Assembly: GCF_004339805.1 (NCBI RefSeq)
Contig: NZ_SLUI01000002.1
Location: forward strand, 310,001-374,000
Length of the DNA: 64,000 bases
Source of the DNA: Anaerospora hongkongensis
Lineage (GTDB): Bacteria > Bacillota > Negativicutes > Sporomusales > DSM-15969
Reading direction: 5' to 3'
Part shown: positions 35,778-43,687 of the stretch, piece by piece
Layout of the letters: the number at the start of each line of letters is the position of its first letter
Numbering within the stretch: the first letter of the stretch is position 1
The notes under the pieces: generated by a model
Databases searched by the model: none
What the model was told of the DNA's origin: nothing
What the model saw: the letters and a program-made list of their open reading frames with translations, nothing else
Position numbers and translations under genes: made by a program

Positions 35778-35817
35778 AATGGCACTGGATGCTTTGCATC
35801 CAGTGCCATTTTATATT
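35771..35817. terminator. 22-bp perfect-stem terminator between convergent genes
   Basis: AATATAAAATGGCACTGG and following bases pair perfectly over 22 bp with 35796-35817 around a TTT loop. The stop codon of the upstream sensor gene lies in the stem, and the DUF1540 gene stops at the other end. Confidence 0.85.
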
Positions 35818-35983
35818 ATGCTTTGGGCCGGAAAGTCTGACAGTTAGTTTCTCTGCTCTTGCTGGCAGTATGGCCCCCGTTATCGACATTTACTTCGATT
35901 GCAGATGCCGAACACTTATAGTTCTCTTCCCAGTAATTACAGTTTTTCACGCTGCATTTTACGCCATTGAGTATATTTGCCAT
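35816..35983 (-). CDS. DUF1540 small Cys protein
   Basis: A 55-residue protein MANILNGVKCSVKNC with further Cys in NYKCSAS and ETNCQTF, the four-Cys pattern of DUF1540, probably a small metal-binding module. AAAGGAGTGG precedes the ATG at 35983. Function not established; common in sporulating Bacillota. Confidence 0.85.
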   Translation of the reverse strand: MANILNGVKCSVKNCNYWEENYKCSASAIEVNVDNGGHTASKSRETNCQTFRPKA

Positions 35984-36079
35984 ATAATCCACTCCTTTAA
36001 CTTGATACATTTAGTTTGCCTGAAAGGAGGCTAATCATACAAAAATTCCGGGTAATTGCAATGTTATTTACTGTTCAAT

Positions 36080-36769
36080 CTACCTGGTATTGCCGGAAAA
36101 AGACGATTTAAACAGTTGTAATATAACGTGCAGTCCGGCGATTACCGCACCAATTGCATCGCCTATTAAATCAAGGTCCGTATCCAGCAGGCTAGGCTGA
36201 CTGGGATGATCGGGATTACCGATCTGATCGCCGATAAATTCACTGATTTCATATACAGTTCCAATGGCAAGCCCCAATGCCATAACCAGAATAAACGTAA
36301 ATAAGCGGCTTACCGGCCTTGTGAGCAGTTGGGCAACCAGTACATAAGCAAACAGGGAAAAAGCATACGTGCCAAATGCATGCTGTATTTTATCAAACAC
36401 AAAGGAACTCTGATAATAGCTTAAAAAATAGCCAAAGAAACTATCGCTTAGACAGGCTGTCATTGCGACAATCCTCACATAATTGCTCATATAAAAACCA
36501 TAACGCAATTCCAGCAGCGTATAGATAATCCACACAGCCGCCAGGCCTGCAACATTGGGAATAACTCCCGTATTGCCATTGGCAATTAAGGCAATCGTAA
36601 TGATCATTTCCAGCACTAAAAAAATCAGGGTAATTGTTAAGATTGCAACTCTCGAATTCGGCAAAGCCCAAATCCTCCTAGACAAGAAAATCCGTAAAAC
36701 TTGCCTTACACAACATCTTATCTTTTCCTTATTCGTGAGGATTGATGCAGACAAACTGCTGCTATTCAT
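36080..36769 (-). CDS. YjdF/DUF2238-like membrane protein
   Basis: A 229-residue protein with about six membrane helices. FDKIQHAFGTYAFSLFAYVL and the C-terminal DTDLDLIGDAIGAVIAGL resemble DUF2238 (YjdF) proteins, in which the Asp/His positions are conserved. Role unknown. Its start overlaps the 3' end of the histidine kinase gene by 8 nt, so it belongs to the two-component operon and may be membrane cargo of that system. Confidence 0.7.
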   Translation of the reverse strand: MNSSSLSASILTNKEKIRCCVRQVLRIFLSRRIWALPNSRVAILTITLIFLVLEMIITIALIANGNTGVIPNVAGLAAVWIIYTLLELRYGFYMSNYVRIVAMTACLSDSFFGYFLSYYQSSFVFDKIQHAFGTYAFSLFAYVLVAQLLTRPVSRLFTFILVMALGLAIGTVYEISEFIGDQIGNPDHPSQPSLLDTDLDLIGDAIGAVIAGLHVILQLFKSSFSGNTR

Positions 36770-37907
36770 CGTTTACAGGCAAAAACAGCCGAAAAACCGT
36801 CCCTTCTCCCGGACTGCTGTCAGCCTCGACCATCCCGCCGTGAGTTTCTATCAGTTGCTTAACAATAGCCAGCCCAATCCCTGAGCCACCACTTTTTTTA
36901 TCCCGCGATTTATCCGAGCGATAGAAGTGGTGAAAGATAAACGGCAAATCCGCTTCGCAAATACCGATTCCGGTATCGGCTACCGCTACTTCCACCCAGG
37001 AGTGATTTCTTCTATTGACAACGTCACTGGTTATGGTGATGGTCCCTGTGCCGGGCGTATACCGCAAGGCATTTGTCAGCAAATTGTTTAACACTTGATT
37101 GATCCGGCTGACATCAACTACTACCGGGGGTATGGTTTGTAAATTCATAATAAGGTCAATTTTCTTTTCATCAGCTAAAGGCTTGAGAAGTTGAATCGCT
37201 CTGACAATGACGGTATTGATATCTGTAGATGTTTTTTCGAGCTTCAGCTGTCCTGCCTCGGCCAGTGACAAATCCCGTAAATCTTTAATCAGCCGGTTTA
37301 GATAGACTGTCTCTTCATGAAGGGAACGAAGCTGCTCATCGCTTTTTTCAACAACACCGTCAATCATTCCCTCCAAATTTCCCTGAATGATCGCTAACGG
37401 CGTGCGCAGCTCATGTGCAATATCAGCTAATAAGCGCTTACGCAATTGAATGTTTTCCTCCAGTGAACGGGACATACGATTGAAAGCTTTGGCCAGCCGT
37501 CCTACTTCATCTTCCGATTCAACCAGTACCTGCTGACCATAGGTACCGCTGCCAATCATATCAACTGCTGTGTTCAATTGCCTGAGGCGAACGGTGATGG
37601 TCTGCGCAAACAAATAGCTGGCAAGCAGCCCGGCAAGCAGCATCGCCCCTCCGACCCAGTACAAAGAACGGTGAATCGATTCCAGGAAAACTTGTTCCGG
37701 TAGTCCCATCATGGCTGCCATGGCCTGGCCATTACCATGCATTGACTTCATCATGTATTCGCCGCTTGTTCCCTCCGTTTGCTGCCCGGCTACGTAATTG
37801 GTAAAGTGCACCATCATTTGATATTCGGCCAGGTACACGAGCAGCAGCACAGTAAGCAAAATAGACAAAAACATCAAGCCTGTAATCCGCCACGTCAAAC
37901 TACGCAT
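36762..37907 (-). CDS. Sensor histidine kinase (HAMP, HisKA, HATPase)
   Basis: A 381-residue membrane kinase. Two helices (near the N-terminus and about residue 90-115) enclose a short external sensor of about 60 residues rich in Met and His (YMMKSMHGNGQAMAAMMG). Then HAMP, the phospho-acceptor box HELRTPLAII, and N (NNLLTNALRYTPG), G1 (DTGIGI) and G2 (GSGIGLAIV) boxes. The Met/His-rich sensor suggests a soft metal such as copper or silver as signal (inference). The ATG at 37907 overlaps the response regulator stop by 8 nt. Confidence 0.9.
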   Translation of the reverse strand: MRSLTWRITGLMFLSILLTVLLLVYLAEYQMMVHFTNYVAGQQTEGTSGEYMMKSMHGNGQAMAAMMGLPEQVFLESIHRSLYWVGGAMLLAGLLASYLFAQTITVRLRQLNTAVDMIGSGTYGQQVLVESEDEVGRLAKAFNRMSRSLEENIQLRKRLLADIAHELRTPLAIIQGNLEGMIDGVVEKSDEQLRSLHEETVYLNRLIKDLRDLSLAEAGQLKLEKTSTDINTVIVRAIQLLKPLADEKKIDLIMNLQTIPPVVVDVSRINQVLNNLLTNALRYTPGTGTITITSDVVNRRNHSWVEVAVADTGIGICEADLPFIFHHFYRSDKSRDKKSGGSGIGLAIVKQLIETHGGMVEADSSPGEGTVFRLFLPVNDE

Positions 37908-38598
37908 AATCTTCACCGGCAATTTTATAACCGATACCATAAACAGTTTGTATCGGCTGGGGACTGCGGGAAGTACCGGTTAACTTACGGCGCAGGTTTT
38001 TAATATGAGCATCAACAGTACGCTCATACCCGTCAAAGGAGTAGCCCTGCACCTGTTCGATGATCTGGAGTCTGGAAAAGACCCTGCCCCGATTAGCTGC
38101 AAGCAGTTCTATAATTTTAAATTCAGTTGGAGTCAAATCCAATTGTTCACTGCTCATCAATACCAAATGCCTCTCCCGGTCGATTGTTAGATCACCGACT
38201 TTGATTTGCTTTTCCCTTGCACTGCTGCCTTTATGGGTACGTCGTAAAATTGCTTTTGCTCTGGCAACAACCTCTCGAGGGCTGAAGGGTTTGGTCACAT
38301 AATCATCTGCCCCCATTTCCAGGCCAATCAGCCGGTCATTCTCTTCATCGCGGGCTGTCAGCATGAGGATGGGAACATCACTTTCTTTTCTTATCTGGCG
38401 GCAAACTGCCCAGCCGTCCATGCCAGGCAGCATTAAATCAAGGATAATCAAATCCGGTTTCTTCTCTTGCACCAATTGCAGTGCCTGATAACCGTCATGA
38501 CCAATATAGGTGCTAAACTTCTCTTTCAAAAAATAAGTTTGTAACAGTTGAGTCAACTTACTATCATCATCAATAATTAACACGGTTGGCTGTAGCAT
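37900..38598 (-). CDS. OmpR-family response regulator
   Basis: A 232-residue regulator: receiver with IDDD, phospho-acceptor Asp in LIILDLMLPGMDG and Lys in DDYVTKPF, then a winged-helix DNA-binding domain (GYSFDGYERTVDAHIKNLRRK). AAGGAGGAAGG precedes the ATG. First gene of regulator-kinase-DUF2238 operon. Targets unknown; neighbouring Met/His-rich gene at 38880 is a candidate. Confidence 0.93.
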   Translation of the reverse strand: MLQPTVLIIDDDSKLTQLLQTYFLKEKFSTYIGHDGYQALQLVQEKKPDLIILDLMLPGMDGWAVCRQIRKESDVPILMLTARDEENDRLIGLEMGADDYVTKPFSPREVVARAKAILRRTHKGSSAREKQIKVGDLTIDRERHLVLMSSEQLDLTPTEFKIIELLAANRGRVFSRLQIIEQVQGYSFDGYERTVDAHIKNLRRKLTGTSRSPQPIQTVYGIGYKIAGEDYA

Positions 38599-38751
38599 AC
38601 CTTCCTCCTTTTTGATGATCCACTACTTTATTATACACCGGAACTGCCAGTGAACACGCTTGTCGTATGCCATCGCAGGAAAGATCAAAGAAAAATCTAA
38701 AAAATGGCTGTTACAATCGAAACTATTAACAAATTAGGGAGGATACACCCT

Positions 38752-38829
38752 ATGGAATTCGGAATTTTGTTTCTGGCAGGTTATCTTTTCTTTTTATATC
38801 GCGTTAACCGTATTCTGCAATTAAATTAG
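38752..38829 (+). CDS. 25-residue membrane microprotein
   Basis: A complete tiny gene: AGGGAGGAT 8 nt before ATG, 25 codons (MEFGILFLAGYLFFLY then RVNRILQLN), TAG, and an intrinsic terminator 17 nt later. One hydrophobic helix with a basic end, so a single-pass membrane peptide. No family recognised. It lies between the regulator operon and the Met-rich protein gene, facing away from the former. Confidence 0.6.
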   Translation: MEFGILFLAGYLFFLYRVNRILQLN

Positions 38830-38845
38830 AACTACTGACAAGAGG

Positions 38846-38876
38846 GAAAATCACCCCCGGGCCGGGGGTGATTTTC
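38846..38876. terminator. Terminator shared by microprotein and Met-rich gene
   Basis: GAAAATCACCCCCGG pairs with CCGGGGGTGATTTTC; near perfect, between convergent genes. Confidence 0.88.
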
Positions 38877-38879
38877 TGT

Positions 38880-39287
38880 CTAATTGCTGTGGTGGTCACT
38901 GTGGCCGCTCATTGGTGTTCCGCTTTCCGTCATACTGTGGTCACTGCTCATATCAACTGAGTTAACCAAATCAGACATTACCAGATGAAACTCCATGTCC
39001 TGCTGTAGCATTTGCTTCATTATACCTTGCATTTGCGGTGTCTTCAGCATATTTTTCATCGCCTGCTGCATTTCGGGACTTTGCAGCATAGCAGCACATT
39101 GCTCCTGCATCTCAGGTGAGTTCATCCTGTCAGCCATTGCTTTGGTATCCATAGTACCCATATGCTCGCTTTGCATCGCTGCCGGCAATTGACTTTTCTC
39201 TGCTGCATTTGTCATACCGGAAAAGCCAAAAGCAACGGATGAAATGACTAGCCCCCCTATTACATAGGGAATTATTTTTTTATTCAT
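38880..39287 (-). CDS. Exported Met/His-rich protein
   Basis: A 135-residue protein with a signal peptide (MNKKIIPYVIGGLVISSVAFG... cut near NAAEK). The mature part has about twenty methionines in MxxM-type patterns (MQQAMKNMLKTPQMQGIMKQ) and a His/Met tail (MSGHSDHHS). Such composition is typical of Cu(I)/Ag(I)-binding envelope proteins; copper binding is inference. ATG 39287 is preceded by GGAGGGA; the upstream frame has no ribosome site. Near a kinase whose sensor is also Met/His-rich. Confidence 0.65.
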   Translation of the reverse strand: MNKKIIPYVIGGLVISSVAFGFSGMTNAAEKSQLPAAMQSEHMGTMDTKAMADRMNSPEMQEQCAAMLQSPEMQQAMKNMLKTPQMQGIMKQMLQQDMEFHLVMSDLVNSVDMSSDHSMTESGTPMSGHSDHHSN

Positions 39288-39383
39288 GCCTAATCCCTCC
39301 TGCCACTTACTTTGTTTTTTTATTAGTATACCAAGCACTTTTGAATTTCCGATGAATTTTACAAAATATCTGCAACTATTTTT

Positions 39384-39414
39384 AAAGCTGCTCAACCATA
39401 GGTTGAGCAGCTTT
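39384..39414. terminator. Terminator of the 39427 lipoprotein gene
   Basis: AAAGCTGCTCAACC pairs with GGTTGAGCAGCTTT with T-runs on both sides. Confidence 0.8.
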
Positions 39415-39426
39415 TATTCTTGCCAG

Positions 39427-40692
39427 TTACTTGTTAATAGCCAAAATTCCATACCGGTACAGCAATTCGTCAGACTGGGTAAACCAGATTTCACCACCGC
39501 CCACCATAACGCCCTTGTAGTTAACAAAGGTTTCCTTTACTTTCTGTTTAGCAAAAGCATCTTTTACTTTAGCCGTAAAAACAGTATCATAGTTTTTTAG
39601 CAATTCGTCTCGGGACGGATAGATTGTTGGTACCCCCTGAGCATAAACATGCAAGGGATAGAGAATATAGTCCGCTACAGCCTCTTTATTGCCTGCAGCC
39701 ACCAGGCCCTGCAGCCTGGTAAAAACTGTTTCAAATTGGGCAGCATCATCTACGCCGGCTACATAATAACGGTTCATCGCCATCGTAATTTCTTTGGCGG
39801 ATTGATTCTGAAATTCCCGTACCTGGCTTGATAAGCGATAATCATATTTCTTCAATACCGCTACATATTCTCCCATTTTTTTAGAGAAAACACCGTTTTT
39901 CTCATCCCACGCAGTTTCAAGATAGACTTTTTGGGCCTCACCGGCCAGCTGCTTAGTATCATAATCAAATAATGGCGTATTATTGGTACCATATAAAGCA
40001 AACATCGCGTACTTATCAAGCAGCATTTTTATGTCCGTAGTTTTCGATGAGTCCGGATACGCTATCAGATACTGCTCCTGTGCTAATGCCCGTTTGACTA
40101 ATTCATCCCAGCTTATGCGCAGCGCCGCATCTTTGGCCGGAGGTTTTTGCGCTTCTACCGCCATAATATCAATATACGCAGCAAGCTCAGGAGTTAAGTT
40201 AGGCCGGTATTTTTGATACATTTCATAGTCAATTACCGGATAATACATTCCTTCGGCAGTTTCTATTTTATAACCACTATTTTTAATTGCCTGTAAACGC
40301 TCTTTTACAGCAATGTCTTCAACGGCATTCAGATAATCTGCTGAGCCGCTCTTTTGCTGCGCCTTCGCCAAGGCTGCCTGCAAGGCTTGATCTGCGGCAA
40401 AACGCTTCTCAATATCAGGAAGTCCAGTCTTTTGCTTCTGTTCAAGGGCCATAACCATTACTGCTGCGTTTTCCTTCGACACCGCAGTAAGATTTGCATC
40501 AACATACTGCACAACCTGAGCAACTGTACTGCCGGGATCTTCCATCAGCTTCGTAAATTCTGCCATAATAGCAGGCTCCTGATTGGCAGTATCCTGAGCA
40601 GGACTGGGGGCTTTGCCCGCACAACCACTCATTAGGCTGGCGAAAATCATTAGCAAGGCTGCGATCAGTATAATTTGATTCCGTCTGCTCAT
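39427..40692 (-). CDS. Large lipoprotein of unknown function
   Basis: A 421-residue lipoprotein: signal sequence then lipobox LMSGC. The mature protein is mostly helical with no motif I can name. The last 90 residues (VADYILYPLHVY, YPSRDELLKNYDTVFT, FVNYKGVMVGGGEIWF) look like an NTF2-like domain similar to that of other exported Bacillota proteins. RBS GGAGG before ATG. Single gene with its own terminator. Scaffold or binding role possible, not shown. Confidence 0.65.
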   Translation of the reverse strand: MSRRNQIILIAALLMIFASLMSGCAGKAPSPAQDTANQEPAIMAEFTKLMEDPGSTVAQVVQYVDANLTAVSKENAAVMVMALEQKQKTGLPDIEKRFAADQALQAALAKAQQKSGSADYLNAVEDIAVKERLQAIKNSGYKIETAEGMYYPVIDYEMYQKYRPNLTPELAAYIDIMAVEAQKPPAKDAALRISWDELVKRALAQEQYLIAYPDSSKTTDIKMLLDKYAMFALYGTNNTPLFDYDTKQLAGEAQKVYLETAWDEKNGVFSKKMGEYVAVLKKYDYRLSSQVREFQNQSAKEITMAMNRYYVAGVDDAAQFETVFTRLQGLVAAGNKEAVADYILYPLHVYAQGVPTIYPSRDELLKNYDTVFTAKVKDAFAKQKVKETFVNYKGVMVGGGEIWFTQSDELLYRYGILAINK

Positions 40693-40861
40693 TTGGTTCC
40701 TCCATGTAAGTAATTTGCTTTAAAATAAGTAACGCTGTCCTAGTGTAAAAGTAACGCGCTATCACTAGTAATAGCTTTACCTGTTCAAGAAATATTACCA
40801 TAAGAAAAACTGTCTCTTATCTGTTTTATACTAAGATACCTTTTAGGTAAATACCCGATCC

Positions 40862-41271
40862 CTCCTTTTGTCATTGCCACAAAAGGAGCAAAAAGGCTAG
40901 GCCTGTCTTCCAATACCCTTGGAAAATTGCCAGCTTACTAAAATCCGTGAACTCGCTCCGCTCAAACAAACGGATTTCTTAACGTAAGCTGACAATTTTC
41001 CATCCTCCGGACCGGCTATTTCCAGAAGGGCCAATCAGAACGAGGATATTACCTGAACGGTTTCCTTCGTTCCTTCTTTCGTCTCCTTACGACCCTTACG
41101 GAAATTGCTGTCCCGCAGGGTGGAAGCAGGCCTTTCTTGCGTAAAGAAATTCCGACTGTCTGAGCGCAGCGAGTTTTGGAATTTTAGCAAGAGAAGGTCT
41201 GCTTCCAAGGCCATTTCCGTACAGGTCTTGACTTTTTGGTACTTTTGTATCAAGACAAAAGTACAGAACCG
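40862..41271. repeat. Structured repeat unit A (about 410 bp)
   Basis: First of two near-identical direct copies. It is built of nested palindromes: an outer hairpin CTCCTTTTGT/ACAAAAGGAG; GGAAAATTGCCAGCTTAC pairing with 40984-41001; an inner AAATCCG/CGGATTT; TACGGAAAT pairing with ATTTCCGTA; GGAAGCAGGCC pairing with GGTCTGCTTCC; and a closing GTACTTTTGT/ACAAAAGTAC hairpin. It holds no supported gene; short open frames through it lack ribosome sites. Unit A has about 30 bp more than unit B near 41050-41090. Confidence 0.85.
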
Positions 41272-41355
41272 TTCTTATACTCATTATTGGAAAGCTAAAA
41301 ATCTTCTACACGCTTTTCTGCAAGGGCTTCCCTTTTAAGGAAAAATACACGTTAT

Positions 41356-41734
41356 CTCCTTTTGTCATTGCCACAAAAGGAGCAAAAAGTCTAGGCCTGT
41401 CTTCCAATACCCTTGGAAAATTATCAGCTTACTAAAATCCATGAACTCGCTCCGCTCAAACAAACGGATTTCTTAACGTAAGCTGACAATTTTCCATCCT
41501 CCGGACCGGCTATTTCCAGAAGGGCCGATGAGAACGAGGATTTCGTATCCTTATGACCCTTACGGAAATTGCTGTCCCGCAGGGTGGAAGCAGGCCTTTC
41601 TTGCGTGAAGAAATTCCGACTGTCTGAGCGCAGCGAGTTTCGGAATTTTAGCAAGAGAGGCCTGCTTCCAAGGCCATTTCCGTACAGGTCTTGATTTTTT
41701 GGTACTTTTGTATCAAGACAAAAGTACAGAACCG
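41356..41734. repeat. Structured repeat unit B (about 380 bp)
   Basis: Second copy, 494 bp after the first, with the same order of palindromes; most differences are single bases. GGAAGCAGGCCT pairs perfectly here with AGGCCTGCTTCC (one mismatch in unit A). Conservation of stems while loops vary would point to selection on folded RNA or DNA. The stretch 40693-41876 contains nothing else I can support. Confidence 0.85.
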
Positions 41735-41876
41735 CTCTTTACCCTTTTAATAAAAAAGGCTATCGCTTATTGTTGTGTTCAAAAAATAAGCTGCTGAGGT
41801 AATAATATAGTCCCTGAACAGCAAAAATCAAAAGGAACTATGGCAAACTTACGTTTGGCCATAGTTCCTTTGCTGC

Positions 41877-42203
41877 CTACATCATTCCCCAACCCCGGCT
41901 ATATTCCAGATGAATTTGAAAATCCTGATCCTGAAATCCCTTTGCCAGCAAGTACTCTTTGGCCTCACGGGCGCCAACAGTTTCCGACTTGGCATAAAGA
42001 TAATTTTTATCTGTAGAGAAAACAAACTTCAATTCAGTCAGCTCTTCCATTATGGCGGCAAGCTTATCATAATGTGCTTTTGCCAAAACACCAGCTTCCC
42101 GCAGAAGATAAGGACCTTCGGCAAGGCTGCTCGGATCAATCGGCAGACTGGCGGACAACCTCATCCGGATCAAAGTAACATGGTTAACAATTGGCTGCTG
42201 CAT
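41877..42203 (-). CDS. Hypothetical protein coupled to yeiH
   Basis: A 108-residue soluble protein of unknown family, with a helical middle (HYDKLAAIMEELTELKFVFS) and Tyr/Trp-containing end (IHLEYSRGWGMM). Its ATG overlaps the yeiH stop codon (TAATG), so its translation depends on yeiH and the two products are probably needed together. No signal or membrane segment. Confidence 0.65.
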   Translation of the reverse strand: MQQPIVNHVTLIRMRLSASLPIDPSSLAEGPYLLREAGVLAKAHYDKLAAIMEELTELKFVFSTDKNYLYAKSETVGAREAKEYLLAKGFQDQDFQIHLEYSRGWGMM

Positions 42204-43528
42204 TACTTAATTCCCAGCCAATACTCGACGAATACTAAATTGGATAAAACATAACCTAGCGGTACATTAATCGCTACCCCTACGGCAAAAGCCGCCAATG
42301 GACGCCAGCCGAACGTAGACAGTTCCCGAAAGCGGGTAGTAAAACCGATTGACAGAAAAGTCCAGGTGAATGCCCAGCCGCGGAAGGTCTTTAACGGCCC
42401 AATTGCATCCTTAGAAAACTGAGCAGCTTGTTGCGGGTCGAGACTGGCAATAATGAAGCTGACAAAAACAGATGCCGCAAAAAAGCCCAGGATAAATTTC
42501 GGGAATCTTTTCCATATCTCTGCCACATCAATTTTTTCCGCCTCCGCCTTGCTCTTGTTTTCCCATACAGTTACAGACAGCACTGCTACCAGCAGCGCCC
42601 AGACGCCGACAAACATATCCCGCCCGATTACTTTCATCAGCGTAAACGCTTTTACAGCCCGTTCATCACCGATTGCTTCTGCAGCTGCAAAGCCGGCTGC
42701 ATCGGCAAATTCGGAAGTTCCGATCCAGGCTCCTGCCGGACCGGGATCAAGCCCCAGCAGCTTCGCCCATAAAGGCAGCAGAAATATCATCGCTACAGCC
42801 CAGATAATGACCATTGTGATCGAAACAGAAACATGTTCTTTTTCGGCCCGGCAAGCCCCGCCAATCGCAATAGCAGCAGATACACCGCAAATCGACCCAC
42901 CGGCTGCCAGCGTTGCGCCAAACCGGGGATCAAGCCGAAATAGCTTGGTGGCAGCAAAATAAATCGAGCCAAAGGTAATGATGGAAACAATTGCTGCCTG
43001 CAGAATCGCGACCGGGCCAGCCTGCAGGATTAAAGTCAGTGGCAGTGTGGCCCCCATTAAAACAATGCCTGTTTTTACATACAGTTCCGTACGCAAGCCC
43101 GCATGAAACCAGTCAGGCAATTGAAAGACATTACCGACAATCAGGCCAACCAGCAGAGCCAGCACTGGTGTTTCCAGCTGCCAGTCCTTGCTATATTGAT
43201 TCGCTCCCAATACAGAAATAAGTACAGAAAAAAGAAATAAGGCCGTAAATCCTTTGCTAAACTTTGAAACGCTCTGTCCCATCGCCTTCACACCGAGTGA
43301 ATATACAAGCAAAAAGAACGCCAATAATGTGATAAGACCAAATGAAGACTTGGAGAGACCGGCTGTTAATTTGGCTAAATCTGATGACCAGCCGCCAATG
43401 GAAACAGCCATCGTTTTAAACATACCAATGCTGCCGGCAAAAAACGCCAGTGTAACAAAACCAATAAGACCTAAGCCAATTACGATTGCCCAATAGTCTT
43501 CCTTTTTGTACCACTTGCTTCCGCTCAT
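42203..43528 (-). CDS. yeiH: YeiH-family putative sulfate/sulfonate exporter (UPF0324)
   Basis: A 441-residue membrane protein with about ten helices, longer than the 350-residue E. coli type because of an extra N-terminal region and a central charged loop (ENKSKAEAEKIDVAE). Family landmarks: KTGIVLMGATLPLTLIL, GGSICGVSAAIAI and RFRELSTFGWRPLAAF near the end. Members have been linked to sulfite/sulfonate or anion export; the substrate is unproven. AAGGAGG upstream. Preceded by its own promoter and a leader hairpin (see those entries). Confidence 0.85.
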   Translation of the reverse strand: MSGSKWYKKEDYWAIVIGLGLIGFVTLAFFAGSIGMFKTMAVSIGGWSSDLAKLTAGLSKSSFGLITLLAFFLLVYSLGVKAMGQSVSKFSKGFTALFLFSVLISVLGANQYSKDWQLETPVLALLVGLIVGNVFQLPDWFHAGLRTELYVKTGIVLMGATLPLTLILQAGPVAILQAAIVSIITFGSIYFAATKLFRLDPRFGATLAAGGSICGVSAAIAIGGACRAEKEHVSVSITMVIIWAVAMIFLLPLWAKLLGLDPGPAGAWIGTSEFADAAGFAAAEAIGDERAVKAFTLMKVIGRDMFVGVWALLVAVLSVTVWENKSKAEAEKIDVAEIWKRFPKFILGFFAASVFVSFIIASLDPQQAAQFSKDAIGPLKTFRGWAFTWTFLSIGFTTRFRELSTFGWRPLAAFAVGVAINVPLGYVLSNLVFVEYWLGIK

Positions 43529-43558
43529 TTTACTACCTCCTTATTGCTGAAAAAAAAT

Positions 43559-43613
43559 AAACCAAAGGTCCCAAAACAGCCTGCATCTGCAGACAGTTTT
43601 AAGCCTTTGGTTT
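43559..43613 (-). terminator. Intrinsic terminator inside the yeiH leader
   Basis: On the minus strand AAACCAAAGG pairs with CCTTTGGTTT, with inner stems AAAAC/GTTTT and CTGCA/TGCAG, followed by TTATTTTTTT. It lies between the predicted promoter (43647-43676) and the yeiH ribosome site, so it would stop transcription before the gene unless opposed: a candidate attenuator. Confidence 0.6.
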
Positions 43614-43646
43614 TTCCAATCAGCCGCTTATTATTTAAGTTATCTT

Positions 43647-43676
43647 AGAATAACACGAACGACTTTTATAAGTCAA
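43647..43676 (-). promoter_or_regulatory. Predicted promoter of yeiH
   Basis: TTGACT at 43676-43671 and TATTCT at 43652-43647 with an 18-bp spacer on the minus strand. Confidence 0.5.
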
Positions 43677-43687
43677 TAGGTTGATTT

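Noticed and set aside
41035..41253. Short frames inside the structured repeats
   Set aside because: They read through palindromes, lack ribosome sites and differ between the two copies.
40862..41734. CRISPR array
   Set aside because: Only two units of about 400 bp with no short repeat-spacer pattern and no cas gene.
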